Below, piece by piece: positions 8,253-16,925 of a DNA stretch of 64,000 nucleotides. Source of the DNA: Streptococcus oralis (GTDB lineage: Bacteria; Bacillota; Bacilli; Lactobacillales; Streptococcaceae); assembly GCF_021497945.1 (NCBI RefSeq), contig NZ_CP046524.1:531501-595500 (forward strand), written 5' to 3'. The notes below the pieces were generated by a model. The model made no database searches. It was given only the letters and a program-made list of their open reading frames with translations, and had not been told where the DNA came from. How positions within the stretch are numbered: the stretch's first letter is position 1; the number at the start of each line of letters is the position of its first letter. The translations under genes and the position numbers were made by a program.

Positions 8253-9356
8253 ATGAAAAAAGTTGCTATTATCGGAGCAGGAATTGTGGGAGCAACAGCA
8301 GCCTACTACCTCTCACAAGAAAGTGACCTAGAGGTGATTGTTTTTGACCATGGACAAGGTCAAGCTACCAAGGCCGCGGCGGGAATTATCAGTCCTTGGT
8401 TTTCCAAACGTCGTAATAAAGCCTGGTACAAGATGGCACGCTTGGGGGCTGACTTTTATGTGGATTTGTTGGCTGATTTAGAAAAGTCTGGCCAGGAAAT
8501 TGACTTTTACCAATGTTCGGGAGTTTTTCTCTTGAAAAAGGATGAATCCAAGCTAGAAGAACTCTATCAACTAGCCATAGAGCGAAGAGAAGAGTCTCCC
8601 TTGATAGGCCAGTTAGCCATTTTAGACCAAGCGTCTGCAAATGAGTTTTTTCCTGGTCTGCAAGCATTTGACCGCCTGCTCTATGCTTCTGGTGGAGCGA
8701 GAGTAGATGGTCAACTCTTAGTGACTCGTTTGCTAGAAGCTAGTCAGGTCAAACTGGTCAAAGAAAAAGTAACTCTGACACCTTTAGCATCAGGTTACCA
8801 GATTGACGAAGAGGTATTTGATCAGGTTATTTTGGCGACGGGAGCTTGGTTGGGACATCTGTTAGAGCCTTTAGGTTATGAAGTAGATATTCGTCCCCAA
8901 AAAGGACAACTCCGAGATTATCAACTTACCCAAGACATGGAAGCTTACCCTGTTGTCATGCCAGAAGGGGAGTGGGATTTAATTCCTTTTGCAGGCGGGA
9001 AATTGTCCCTAGGAGCTACTCATGAAAATGACATGGGATTTGACTTGACAGTGGATGAAAGCTTGCTCCAACAAATGGAGGATGCGGCCTTGCCTCACTA
9101 TCCAGCCTTGGCAGGAGCGAAATCATCGGGTGAGCGTGTGGGAATCCGTGCCTACACCAGTGATTTCTCACCTTTCTTTGGACAGGTGCCAGGCTTAGCA
9201 GGTGTCTATGCGGCTAGTGGACTAGGTTCATCAGGCCTCACAACGGGTCCTATCATCGGTTACCATTTAGCTCAACTGATTCAAGACAAGGAGTTGACCT
9301 TGGACCCTCTAAACTACCCAATTGAAAACTATGTCAAACGAGTAAAAAGAGAATAG
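8253..9356 (+). CDS. FAD-dependent oxidoreductase of the DAO (D-amino-acid oxidase) family
   Basis: A 367-residue flavoprotein. It opens with the dinucleotide-binding motif GAGIVGATAA (about residues 8-17) and has the second DAO landmark 'GLGSSGLTTGP' near the C-terminus. Members oxidise amino acids such as glycine or D-amino acids, but the substrate here cannot be read from the sequence. The ATG at 8253 is preferred over an in-frame GTG nine bases upstream because it directly begins the MKKVAIIG strand. It is the last gene of the trmK operon. Confidence 0.88.
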   Translation: MKKVAIIGAGIVGATAAYYLSQESDLEVIVFDHGQGQATKAAAGIISPWFSKRRNKAWYKMARLGADFYVDLLADLEKSGQEIDFYQCSGVFLLKKDESKLEELYQLAIERREESPLIGQLAILDQASANEFFPGLQAFDRLLYASGGARVDGQLLVTRLLEASQVKLVKEKVTLTPLASGYQIDEEVFDQVILATGAWLGHLLEPLGYEVDIRPQKGQLRDYQLTQDMEAYPVVMPEGEWDLIPFAGGKLSLGATHENDMGFDLTVDESLLQQMEDAALPHYPALAGAKSSGERVGIRAYTSDFSPFFGQVPGLAGVYAASGLGSSGLTTGPIIGYHLAQLIQDKELTLDPLNYPIENYVKRVKRE

Positions 9357-9416
9357 AATTTTACTGAAATTTTAGCCTCCCCTCTAGGATGGCAAATGAC
9401 ATTCCCTATCAAAAAT

Positions 9417-9425
9417 GGTAAAATA
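9417..9425 (+). promoter_or_regulatory. Extended -10 promoter for galE
   Basis: TGGTAAAAT in the 101-base gap before galE fits the extended -10 pattern. The galE binding site GAGGAAAG follows about 25 bases later. Confidence 0.5.
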
Positions 9426-9457
9426 AGAAAAAATAATCCGAGAATCGAGGAAAGAAG

Positions 9458-10477
9458 ATGCAAGAAAAGATTTTGGTGACGGGTGGAGCAGGTTTTATCG
9501 GAACCCACACAGTTATTGAGTTAATCCAAGCAGGTCATCAGGTTGTTGTGGTGGATAACCTTGTCAACAGCAATCGAAAAAGTTTAGAAGTTGTTGAAAG
9601 AATTACAGGAGTTGAAGTGCCTTTCTATGAGGCAGATATCCGTGATACAGATACTCTTCGTGACATTTTCAAACAAGAAGAACCAACAGGAGTCATTCAC
9701 TTTGCTGGCTTGAAGGCTGTCGGTGAATCTACCCGTATTCCTCTTGCCTACTATGACAACAATATCGCTGGAACTGTTAGTCTTTTGAAGGTCATGGAAG
9801 AAAACAACTGTAAAAACATTATTTTCAGTTCTTCTGCGACAGTTTACGGAGATCCTCATACAGTGCCAATCTTGGAAGATTTCCCACTTTCAGTGACCAA
9901 TCCATATGGCCGCACTAAGCTTATGCTTGAGGAAATTTTGACGGATATTTACAAAGCAGACTCGGAATGGAATGTGGTCTTGCTTCGTTACTTTAACCCA
10001 ATCGGAGCTCATGAAAGTGGAGACCTAGGAGAAAATCCAAACGGTATTCCAAACAATCTCTTGCCATATGTGACTCAAGTAGCCGTTGGAAAATTAGAGC
10101 AAGTGCAAGTGTTTGGAGACGATTACGATACAGAAGACGGAACTGGTGTTCGTGACTATATCCACGTTGTCGATTTGGCTAAAGGTCACGTCGCAGCTCT
10201 GAAAAAAATCCAAAAAGGTTCAGGCCTAAATGTTTATAACCTTGGAACAGGTAAAGGATATTCTGTTCTTGAAATTATCCAAAATATGGAAAAAGCAGTG
10301 GGACGTCCAATTCCTTACCGCATCGTAGACCGTCGCCCGGGGGATATCGCAGCCTGCTATTCAGATCCTGCAAAAGCCAAAGCAGAACTGGGCTGGGAAG
10401 CAGAACTCGACATCACCCAAATGTGTGAAGACGCATGGCGTTGGCAAAGCAAGCATCCAAATGGATTTGAAGACTAA
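9458..10477 (+). CDS. galE: UDP-glucose 4-epimerase
   Basis: Cytosolic NAD-dependent enzyme that interconverts UDP-glucose and UDP-galactose for the Leloir pathway and surface glycans. The 339-residue short-chain dehydrogenase has the Rossmann motif GGAGFIGTH (about residues 8-16), the catalytic Ser region 'IIFSSSATVYG' and the YGRTK (YxxxK) motif. The start has a strong GAGGAAAG binding site. It is followed after one base by a membrane glycosyltransferase, so its product may serve surface polysaccharide or teichoic acid decoration rather than only galactose use. Confidence 0.93.
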   Translation: MQEKILVTGGAGFIGTHTVIELIQAGHQVVVVDNLVNSNRKSLEVVERITGVEVPFYEADIRDTDTLRDIFKQEEPTGVIHFAGLKAVGESTRIPLAYYDNNIAGTVSLLKVMEENNCKNIIFSSSATVYGDPHTVPILEDFPLSVTNPYGRTKLMLEEILTDIYKADSEWNVVLLRYFNPIGAHESGDLGENPNGIPNNLLPYVTQVAVGKLEQVQVFGDDYDTEDGTGVRDYIHVVDLAKGHVAALKKIQKGSGLNVYNLGTGKGYSVLEIIQNMEKAVGRPIPYRIVDRRPGDIAACYSDPAKAKAELGWEAELDITQMCEDAWRWQSKHPNGFED

Positions 10478-10478
10478 G

Positions 10479-11444
10479 ATGGTGATGTCAATCATTGTCC
10501 CCTGTTTAAACGAAGAGGAAGTACTTCCTCTTTTTTATCAGGCTTTGGAAGCTTTACTTCCAGATTTGGAAACAGAAATCGAGTATGTCTTTGTCGACGA
10601 TGGATCAAGTGATGGGACTTTGGAACTTTTAAAGACCTATCGGGAGCAAAATCCGGCAGTTCATTATATTTCTTTCTCGCGAAATTTTGGCAAAGAAGCT
10701 GCTCTCTATGCAGGCTTGCAATATGCGACAGGGGATCTAGTGGTGGTGATGGATGCAGACCTCCAGGATCCTCCTGGTATGTTGCTTGAGATGAAAGTCT
10801 TACTAGACAAGAATGCGGATTTGGACTGTGTTGGGACCCGGAGAACTAGTAGGGAGGGAGAACCCTTCTTTCGCAGTTTCTGTGCTGATCTCTTTTATGG
10901 CTTCATGAAAAAAATTAGTCCAGTAGCCTTGCCGTCAGGTGTCCGTGATTTTCGCATGATGAGAAGATCTGTAGTGGATGCCATTTTAGCTTTGACCGAG
11001 TCCAATCGTTTTTCTAAAGGACTTTTTGCCTGGGTCGGTTTTAAAATCCACTATCTGGACTATCCAAATGTCGAAAGGCAGGCTGGCAAGACCAGTTGGA
11101 GTTTTAAGCAACTCTTTTTCTACTCTATTGAAGGGATTGTTAACTTTTCAGATTTTCCCTTGATTATCGCCTTTGTGGCAGGTCTCCTATCTTGTTTTAT
11201 TTCTCTACTAATGACCTTTTTTGTTGTGGTTCGGACCCTCATTTTGGGCAATCCGACATCAGGTTGGACCTCTCTGATGGCTGTTATTCTCTTCCTTGGT
11301 GGGATTCAACTCTTGACCATTGGGATTCTTGGCAAGTATATTAGTAAGATTTATCTAGAGACTAAAAAAAGACCACTTTATCTCGTCAAAGAAAAAAGTG
11401 ACCTTCCTGATTTTACAGAAAAAAATAAAGAGAAAAGACTATAA
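10479..11444 (+). CDS. GT2 glycosyltransferase, polyprenyl-phosphate hexose transferase type (GtrB/CsbB-like)
   Basis: A 321-residue membrane enzyme that would transfer a sugar from a nucleotide donor to undecaprenyl phosphate. The N-terminal GT2 domain has 'MSIIVPCLNEEE', the 'VDDGSSDGT' donor-binding site and 'VMDADLQDPP'. Two transmembrane helices follow (about residues 225-255 and 265-290), as in GtrB and CsbB. The ATG at 10479 is one base after the galE stop; in-frame ATGs at 10461 and 10485 are alternatives. Neighbouring galE could supply the donor. No flippase gene is adjacent. The sugar and final acceptor are unknown. Confidence 0.88.
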   Translation: MVMSIIVPCLNEEEVLPLFYQALEALLPDLETEIEYVFVDDGSSDGTLELLKTYREQNPAVHYISFSRNFGKEAALYAGLQYATGDLVVVMDADLQDPPGMLLEMKVLLDKNADLDCVGTRRTSREGEPFFRSFCADLFYGFMKKISPVALPSGVRDFRMMRRSVVDAILALTESNRFSKGLFAWVGFKIHYLDYPNVERQAGKTSWSFKQLFFYSIEGIVNFSDFPLIIAFVAGLLSCFISLLMTFFVVVRTLILGNPTSGWTSLMAVILFLGGIQLLTIGILGKYISKIYLETKKRPLYLVKEKSDLPDFTEKNKEKRL

Positions 11445-11501
11445 TTTTGCATGGAAATATGCTAAACTAGAAGGAGTAGGACGTTCTTGTTGATATTAGA
11501 G

Positions 11502-11699
11502 TTAATCTTTAATCAAGGCACGTGTCGGACAGTTTCTAACAGCTTCTACGACGTCCTGACTAGGAGAGATTTCTTTTTCTAGTTGGTCAGGGTCATCGTA
11601 AAAACGCACGATTCCATTATCGTGGTAATCAAATAATTCAGAATAAGTTTGGCAAAGCCCACAGGCGATGCAACGTTCAGGTATAAGTGTGATTTTCAT
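11502..11699 (-). CDS. Single-cluster [4Fe-4S] ferredoxin
   Basis: A 65-residue soluble electron carrier. Cys10, Cys13, Cys16 in CIACGLC and Cys57 in the distal NCP give exactly four ligands for one cluster, and the sequence is acidic as in Bacillus-type ferredoxins. The start is the ATG at 11699; a further in-frame ATG about 22 codons upstream gives an implausible hydrophobic prefix and is rejected. This start has no Shine-Dalgarno and lies 6 bases after a -10 box. It points towards the glycosyltransferase gene (convergent), and no clear terminator is seen in the 57 bases between them. A ferredoxin-NADP reductase homologue lies at 18840-19808. Confidence 0.92.
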   Translation of the reverse strand: MKITLIPERCIACGLCQTYSELFDYHDNGIVRFYDDPDQLEKEISPSQDVVEAVRNCPTRALIKD

Positions 11700-11705
11700 A
11701 TTTAT

Positions 11706-11734
11706 ATTGTAATAAGAAAAGTAAAAAAAAACAA
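11706..11734 (-). promoter_or_regulatory. Promoter abutting the ferredoxin start codon
   Basis: On the minus strand, -35 TTGTTT (11729-11734) and -10 TACAAT (11706-11711) are 17 bases apart. The ATG at 11699 follows 6 bases after the -10, which predicts a leaderless mRNA. Confidence 0.55.
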
Positions 11735-11744
11735 GGAGTAAGGT

Positions 11745-12254
11745 ATGGCAAAAGAACCGTGGCAAGAAGATATTTACGAAAACAATGAGGAAGAAACAAG
11801 ATCAGAGCGTCGACACCGGAAACAAAAAGGGAAAGGCGTTGTTGCCAATCGTGTCTTGACAGTTCTAGCTAGCCTCTTCTTTGTAATTGTTGTAGCGATG
11901 GTAGTTGTATTGATTTACCTATCAACCGGTGGAAGCAATCGTACTTCATCTTTGAAGGACTTCTATGATGCATCGTCTCCTTCTACAAGTTCAAGTTCTA
12001 AAGTGGAAGAATCATCATCTTCAAGTAGCAAGGTAGAGGAAACAGCTTCTTCTGAATCAACACCTTCACAGAGCAGTTCGGAAGAACATACTACAGAGGG
12101 TGAAGGAACACTTACAGTACAGCCTGGAGAGGGAGAAGCAGCTCTTGCTCAACGTGCAGGGATTTCCATTGCCCAGCTAGAAGCCCTAAATCCTTCTCAC
12201 ATGTCATCTGGATCTTGGTTTGCCAACCCAGGTGATGTGATTAAGACAAGATAG
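11745..12254 (+). CDS. LysM-like domain membrane protein
   Basis: A 169-residue single-pass protein. A charged cytoplasmic N-terminus (residues 1-34) is followed by one transmembrane helix (about 35-60), a Ser/Glu-rich extracellular linker (about 65-115) and a C-terminal LysM-like module ending 'SGSWFANPGDVIKTR'. It probably sits in the membrane with the LysM-like end reaching peptidoglycan. The ATG has an AAGGAG binding site, and the gene is followed by cmk after 9 bases, an arrangement I recall from pneumococci. Its exact role is not known to me. Confidence 0.85.
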   Translation: MAKEPWQEDIYENNEEETRSERRHRKQKGKGVVANRVLTVLASLFFVIVVAMVVVLIYLSTGGSNRTSSLKDFYDASSPSTSSSSKVEESSSSSSKVEETASSESTPSQSSSEEHTTEGEGTLTVQPGEGEAALAQRAGISIAQLEALNPSHMSSGSWFANPGDVIKTR

Positions 12255-12263
12255 GAGTCAATC

Positions 12264-12938
12264 ATGAAGACTATTCAAATTGCTATCGATGGCCCAGCTT
12301 CGAGTGGTAAGAGTACGGTCGCAAAGATTGTCGCTAAGGATTTTGGTTACACTTATCTGGATACAGGTGCTATGTACCGTGCTGCGACTTATATAGCGCT
12401 CAAGCATCAGTTGGATGCAGGAAATGTAGACCAACTTCTTGAGCTTCTTAACCAACACCCCATTAGTTTTGGTCGTTCAGAAACAGGTGAGCAACTTGTT
12501 TTTGTAGGGGATGTTGAGATTACTCATCCGATTCGTGAAAATGAAGTAACCAACAAGGTTTCAAGCATTTCTGCCATTCCTGAAGTGCGTGAGAAACTGG
12601 TTTCGCTCCAGCAAGAGATTGCTCAGCAAGGTGGTATCGTCATGGATGGGCGTGATATCGGGACAGTTGTTTTACCACAAGCTGAACTCAAGATTTTCCT
12701 AGTGGCTTCTGTTGAAGAAAGAGCAGAGCGTCGTTACAAGGAAAATATTGCTAAAGGGATTGAAACAGACCTTGAAACGCTGAAAGAAGAGATTGCTGCG
12801 CGTGACTACAAGGATAGTCATCGTGAAACCTCACCTCTCAAGCAGGCTGAGGATGCGGTTTACCTTGACACAACTGGACTGAGTATCCAAGAAGTGGTCG
12901 AAAAAATCGAATCAGAAGCAAAAAAATATATGTCCTAG
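12264..12938 (+). CDS. cmk: Cytidylate kinase
   Basis: Cytosolic kinase that phosphorylates CMP and dCMP with ATP in pyrimidine nucleotide salvage. The P-loop is [13 protein letters not shown] (about residues 8-20), followed by '[13 protein letters not shown]' and the NMP-binding 'GRDIGTVV'. The length of 224 residues is normal. It is co-transcribed with the LysM-like gene and followed by a terminator. Confidence 0.95.
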   Translation: MKTIQIAIDGPASSGKSTVAKIVAKDFGYTYLDTGAMYRAATYIALKHQLDAGNVDQLLELLNQHPISFGRSETGEQLVFVGDVEITHPIRENEVTNKVSSISAIPEVREKLVSLQQEIAQQGGIVMDGRDIGTVVLPQAELKIFLVASVEERAERRYKENIAKGIETDLETLKEEIAARDYKDSHRETSPLKQAEDAVYLDTTGLSIQEVVEKIESEAKKYMS

Positions 12939-12945
12939 GGACGAG

Positions 12946-12977
12946 AGGAGCATGCTTAATGAAGCCTGCTCCTTTTC
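12946..12977 (+). terminator. Terminator after cmk
   Basis: AGGAGCA (12946-12952) pairs with TGCTCCT (12967-12973) over a 14-base loop, followed by TTT and a CT-rich stretch. The loop is long and the T run short, so strength is uncertain. Confidence 0.55.
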
Positions 12978-13056
12978 TCTCTTTTGCGCGCGTTTCAAAA
13001 CAGCCTTTTTGGGAGAATTTTGATAAAATAGAACTATCAATGAAAAGGATGAAAGC

Positions 13057-13563
13057 ATGACAAAGAAAATCGTAGCCATTTGGGCTCAAGATGAAAAGGG
13101 TGTAATCGGAAAAGATGAGCGTCTTCCTTGGCATTTGCCAGCAGAGTTGAAACATTTTAAAGAAACAACCTTGAATCATGCCATTTTAATGGGGCGTGTC
13201 ACCTTTGATGGAATGGGACGACGTTTACTTCCAGGACGTGAAACCCTGATTTTGACGCGTAATCCCGAAGAGTCAATTGATGGTGCTTTGGTTTTCCAAA
13301 ATGTTGAGGATGTTTTAGACTGGTATCATCATCAGGATAAAAATCTATACATCCTTGGTGGCAAGCAGATTTTTCAGCTTTTTGAATCCTATCTGGATGA
13401 GATCATTGTGACACAAATTCATGCTCAAGTTGAAGGGGATACCTATTTCCCAGCAGATTTTGACTTGACTGCTTTTGAGACCGTTACAAGTAAATCTTAT
13501 AGCAAAGATGAAAAAAATGCCTATGATTTTACCATTGAATATAGAAAGAGAAAGGAAGTCTAA
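13057..13563 (+). CDS. folA: Dihydrofolate reductase with Leu at position 100
   Basis: NADPH-dependent reductase that makes tetrahydrofolate and is the target of trimethoprim. The 168-residue protein has the N-terminal '[16 protein letters not shown]', the 'LPWHLPAE' active-site loop with Glu30 and the NADPH-binding 'LGGKQIF'. Residue 100 is Leu (CTT, 13354-13356); in susceptible pneumococci this residue is Ile as I recall, and I100L is the central resistance change. An extended -10 TGATAAAAT (13021-13029) lies upstream and AAAGGATG is the binding site. The next gene overlaps its stop codon (TAATG). Confidence 0.95.
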   Translation: MTKKIVAIWAQDEKGVIGKDERLPWHLPAELKHFKETTLNHAILMGRVTFDGMGRRLLPGRETLILTRNPEESIDGALVFQNVEDVLDWYHHQDKNLYILGGKQIFQLFESYLDEIIVTQIHAQVEGDTYFPADFDLTAFETVTSKSYSKDEKNAYDFTIEYRKRKEV

Positions 13564-13733
13564 TGGAGCGTAGTATTTTTGGATTTTTTACAGCTCTTTT
13601 GTGTGCTGTCTGTCTTGTAGCTGGAACACACGCTTTTCGTAAAAAGCGCTTTGGACTTGCTACTCTGCTTTGGCTTAATGCCTTTACAAACTTGGTGAAT
13701 AGCATTCATGCTTTTTATATGACCTTATTTTAG
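13563..13733 (+). CDS. Small conserved membrane protein, 56 residues
   Basis: A short reading frame starting at the ATG within TAATG of the dihydrofolate reductase stop, with AGAAAGGAAG as binding site. It encodes [13 protein letters not shown]... with one or two hydrophobic segments (about residues 5-22 and 30-52) split by a basic patch AFRKKRFG. A similar small open frame sits between dfr and clpX in pneumococci, as I remember. Function unknown. The tight coupling and good binding site support it being real. Confidence 0.75.
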   Translation: MERSIFGFFTALLCAVCLVAGTHAFRKKRFGLATLLWLNAFTNLVNSIHAFYMTLF

Positions 13734-13764
13734 ATATAAAGAATAGTTAGAACGGAAGGGAATC

Positions 13765-14997
13765 ATGCCTACAAATAGGAAAAATGATATGATGGTTTAT
13801 TGCTCATTTTGTGGCAAAAGCCAAGAAGAAGTTAAAAAAATAATCGCTGGGAACAATGCCTTTATCTGTAATGAATGTGTGGAGTTGGCCCAGGAAATTA
13901 TTCGTGAGGAGTTGGCTGAGGAAGTTTTGGCGGACTTGTCTGAGGTACCAAAACCAATCGAACTCCTAAATATTTTGAACCACTATGTGATCGGTCAAGA
14001 TCGTGCCAAACGTGCTTTGGCAGTGGCTGTATATAACCACTACAAACGCATCAATTTCCATGACACTCGTGAAGAGACTGAAGATGTTGATTTGCAAAAG
14101 TCAAACATTCTAATGATTGGCCCAACTGGATCAGGGAAGACTTTCCTTGCTCAAACTCTTGCTAGAAGTTTGAATGTACCATTTGCTATTGCTGATGCAA
14201 CGGCATTGACGGAAGCTGGTTATGTTGGTGAGGACGTTGAAAATATCCTCCTCAAACTCTTGCAGGCAGCTGACTTTAACATTGAACGTGCAGAACGTGG
14301 GATTATCTACGTCGATGAGATTGATAAGATTGCTAAGAAGAGCGAGAATGTTTCTATTACACGTGATGTTTCTGGTGAAGGTGTGCAACAAGCCCTCCTC
14401 AAGATTATCGAAGGTACAGTAGCAAGTGTTCCTCCACAAGGTGGACGCAAACATCCACAACAAGAGATGATTCAGGTGGATACTAAAAACATCCTCTTCA
14501 TCGTGGGTGGTGCTTTTGATGGCATCGAAGAAATTGTCAAACAGCGTCTTGGTGAAAAAGTTATCGGTTTCGGACAAAACAACAAGGCAATTGACGAAAA
14601 GAGCTCATACATGCAAGAAATCATTGCAGAAGATATTCAGAAATTCGGTATTATTCCTGAATTAATTGGACGCTTGCCTGTCTTTGCAGCCTTGGAGCAG
14701 TTGACAGTGGATGACTTGGTTCGCATTTTGAAAGAGCCAAGAAATGCCTTGGTCAAACAATACCAGACCTTGCTTTCTTATGATGATGTTGAGTTGGAAT
14801 TTGACGACGAAGCTCTTCAGGAAATCGCCAATAAGGCTATTGAACGCAAAACTGGTGCGCGTGGTCTTCGCTCAATCATCGAAGAAACCATGCTAGACGT
14901 TATGTTTGAAGTGCCAAGTCAAGAAAATGTGAAATTGGTCCGCATCACAAAAGAAGCTGTTGATGGAACGGAAAAACCCATTCTAGAAACAGCCTAG
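13765..14997 (+). CDS. clpX: ATP-dependent Clp protease ATP-binding subunit ClpX
   Basis: AAA+ unfoldase that feeds substrates to ClpP. The N-terminal zinc-binding domain shows two CxxC pairs (CSFCGK and CNEC, residues about 13-40). The AAA+ core has Walker A GPTGSGKT (about 117-124), Walker B 'IIYVDEIDK', and the pore and RKH-type loops; the C-terminal domain includes '[14 protein letters not shown]'. At 410 residues it matches streptococcal ClpX closely. AAGGGAA precedes the ATG. engB follows at once, a pairing conserved in streptococci. Confidence 0.97.
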   Translation: MPTNRKNDMMVYCSFCGKSQEEVKKIIAGNNAFICNECVELAQEIIREELAEEVLADLSEVPKPIELLNILNHYVIGQDRAKRALAVAVYNHYKRINFHDTREETEDVDLQKSNILMIGPTGSGKTFLAQTLARSLNVPFAIADATALTEAGYVGEDVENILLKLLQAADFNIERAERGIIYVDEIDKIAKKSENVSITRDVSGEGVQQALLKIIEGTVASVPPQGGRKHPQQEMIQVDTKNILFIVGGAFDGIEEIVKQRLGEKVIGFGQNNKAIDEKSSYMQEIIAEDIQKFGIIPELIGRLPVFAALEQLTVDDLVRILKEPRNALVKQYQTLLSYDDVELEFDDEALQEIANKAIERKTGARGLRSIIEETMLDVMFEVPSQENVKLVRITKEAVDGTEKPILETA

Positions 14998-15005
14998 AGG
15001 TGACT

Positions 15006-15593
15006 ATGGAAATCAATACACACAATGCTGAAATCCTGCTCAGTGCGGCAAACAAGTCCCACTATCCGCAGGATGAACTGCCAGAGATTGCCCTTGCAGG
15101 GCGTTCAAATGTCGGCAAGTCTAGCTTTATCAACACCATGTTGAACCGCAAAAATCTTGCTCGTACATCAGGAAAACCTGGGAAGACCCAGTTACTCAAC
15201 TTCTTCAACATTGATGACAAGATGCGTTTTGTGGATGTACCAGGTTATGGCTATGCCCGCGTTTCTAAAAAGGAACGTGAAAAATGGGGGCGCATGATTG
15301 AGGAGTACCTAACGACTCGGGAAAATCTCCGTGCGGTTGTCAGTTTGGTGGATCTCCGCCACGACCCGTCAGCAGATGATGTGCAGATGTACGAATTTCT
15401 CAAGTATTATGAGATTCCGGTTATCATCGTTGCGACCAAGGCGGACAAGATTCCTCGCGGTAAGTGGAACAAGCACGAATCAGCAATCAAAAAGAAATTA
15501 AACTTTGACCCAAGTGACGACTTCATCCTCTTTTCATCTGTCAGCAAGGCAGGGATGGATCAGGCTTGGGATGCAATATTAGAAAAATTGTGA
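15006..15593 (+). CDS. engB: Ribosome biogenesis GTP-binding protein EngB (YsxC)
   Basis: Essential small GTPase that acts in assembly of the 50S ribosomal subunit. The G1 motif is GRSNVGKSS (about residues 30-38), G3 is DVPGYG and G4 is TKADK. The ATG at 15006 preceded by GAGGTG is chosen over an in-frame GTG at 15000. The 195-residue length is normal. It lies 8 bases after clpX. Confidence 0.96.
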   Translation: MEINTHNAEILLSAANKSHYPQDELPEIALAGRSNVGKSSFINTMLNRKNLARTSGKPGKTQLLNFFNIDDKMRFVDVPGYGYARVSKKEREKWGRMIEEYLTTRENLRAVVSLVDLRHDPSADDVQMYEFLKYYEIPVIIVATKADKIPRGKWNKHESAIKKKLNFDPSDDFILFSSVSKAGMDQAWDAILEKL

Positions 15594-15602
15594 GGGAAAG
15601 AA

Positions 15603-15983
15603 ATGGCAAAAACAATTCATACAGACAAAGCTCCAAAAGCAATCGGACCATATGTTCAAGGGAAAATCGTTGGCAATCTTTTGTTTGCTAGCGGTCAAGT
15701 TCCCCTATCTCCTGAAACTGGAGAAATTGTAGGAGAAACGATCCAAGAACAGACAGAACAAGTCTTGAAAAATATCGGCGCTATTTTGGCAGAAGCAGGA
15801 ACAGACTTTGACCATGTTGTTAAAACAACTTGCTTCTTGAGCGATATGAATGACTTTGTTCCTTTTAACGAGGTTTACCAGACTGCCTTTAAAGAGGAAT
15901 TTCCAGCTCGTTCAGCTGTAGAGGTTGCACGTCTTCCTCGTGATGTAAAAGTCGAAATTGAAGTGATCGCAGAGATTGGATAA
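15603..15983 (+). CDS. ridA: RidA family enamine/imine deaminase
   Basis: A 126-residue protein of the YjgF/YER057c/UK114 family, which hydrolyses reactive 2-aminoacrylate and other imines released by PLP enzymes. The signature 'ARSAVEVARLP' near residues 103-113 includes the conserved Arg that binds the imine carboxylate, and 'GPYVQGKIVGNLLFASGQ' opens the fold. It follows engB after 9 bases and is closed by a hairpin terminator. Confidence 0.92.
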   Translation: MAKTIHTDKAPKAIGPYVQGKIVGNLLFASGQVPLSPETGEIVGETIQEQTEQVLKNIGAILAEAGTDFDHVVKTTCFLSDMNDFVPFNEVYQTAFKEEFPARSAVEVARLPRDVKVEIEVIAEIG

Positions 15984-15992
15984 GCTAGTTGA

Positions 15993-16017
15993 AGTTTGGC
16001 TCTGCCAAACTTTTTTT
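15993..16017 (+). terminator. Terminator between ridA and rapZ
   Basis: A perfect stem AGTTTGGC / GCCAAACT with TCT loop, followed by a run of seven T. It ends 17 bases before the rapZ ATG, just ahead of the AAGGAGAG binding site, so it could also act as an attenuator for rapZ. Confidence 0.85.
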
Positions 16018-16034
16018 GATATAAGGAGAGATAG

Positions 16035-16925
16035 ATGACAAAGAAACAACTTCACCTGGTGATTGTGACAGGGATGAGTGGCGCAGGGAAAACAGTAGCC
16101 ATTCAGTCCTTCGAGGATTTGGGATATTTCACTATTGACAATATGCCACCAGCCCTCTTGCCAAAGTTTTTGCAGTTGGTAGAGACCAAGGATGATGACC
16201 ACAAACTGGCCTTGGTTGTGGACATGCGGAGCCGTTCCTTCTTTTCAGAGATTCAGGCAGTTTTGGATGAATTGGAAAACCAAGATGATTTGGATTTCAA
16301 AATTCTCTTTTTGGATGCAAAAGATAAGGAATTGGTGGCCCGTTACAAGGAAACCAGACGGAGTCACCCTCTAGCAGCGGATGGTCGGATTTTGGACGGC
16401 ATCAAGCTGGAGCGCGAGCTCTTGGCACCTTTGAAAAACATGAGCCAAAATGTGGTGGATACGACAGAACTTACTCCGCGTGAACTTCGTAAAACCATTG
16501 CTGAGCAATTTTCGGACCAAGAACAAGCCCAGTCTTTCCGTATCGAAGTCATGTCTTTTGGATTCAAGTATGGTATTCCTATCGATGCAGACTTGGTCTT
16601 TGATGTCCGTTTCTTACCAAACCCATACTACCTCCCTGAACTCCGTAATCAGACAGGTGAGGATCAAGCAGTTTATGACTATGTGATGAATCATGAAGAG
16701 TCTGAAAGTTTCTATCAGCACTTACTCGCCTTGATTGAACCCATTTTGCCAAGTTACAAAAAAGAAGGCAAGTCTGTTTTAACCATCGCAGTAGGTTGTA
16801 CAGGTGGACAACACCGTAGTGTTGCCTTTGCCAAACGAATCGCTGAGGACCTTGCTAAAAACTGGCCTGTCAATGAAAGCCATCGTGACAAAGACAGAAG
16901 AAAGGAAACGGTAAACCGTTCATGA
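16035..16925 (+). CDS. rapZ: RNase adapter/nucleotide-binding protein RapZ (YvcJ)
   Basis: A P-loop protein; in enterobacteria it delivers a small RNA to RNase E to control GlmS, while in Firmicutes YvcJ binds nucleotides and influences competence. Walker A is GMSGAGKT (about residues 13-20). The C-terminal domain has 'SFGFKYGIP', 'DVRFLPNPY' and the [10 protein letters not shown] motif. It overlaps yvcK by 4 bases (ATGA), starting the standard rapZ-yvcK-whiA operon. Confidence 0.95.
   Translation: MTKKQLHLVIVTGMSGAGKTVAIQSFEDLGYFTIDNMPPALLPKFLQLVETKDDDHKLALVVDMRSRSFFSEIQAVLDELENQDDLDFKILFLDAKDKELVARYKETRRSHPLAADGRILDGIKLERELLAPLKNMSQNVVDTTELTPRELRKTIAEQFSDQEQAQSFRIEVMSFGFKYGIPIDADLVFDVRFLPNPYYLPELRNQTGEDQAVYDYVMNHEESESFYQHLLALIEPILPSYKKEGKSVLTIAVGCTGGQHRSVAFAKRIAEDLAKNWPVNESHRDKDRRKETVNRS

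Noticed and set aside
11700..11765. Longer ferredoxin with a hydrophobic N-terminal extension
   Set aside because: The extension overlaps the promoter and the LysM gene start and is unlike any ferredoxin; the ATG at 11699 gives the standard length.
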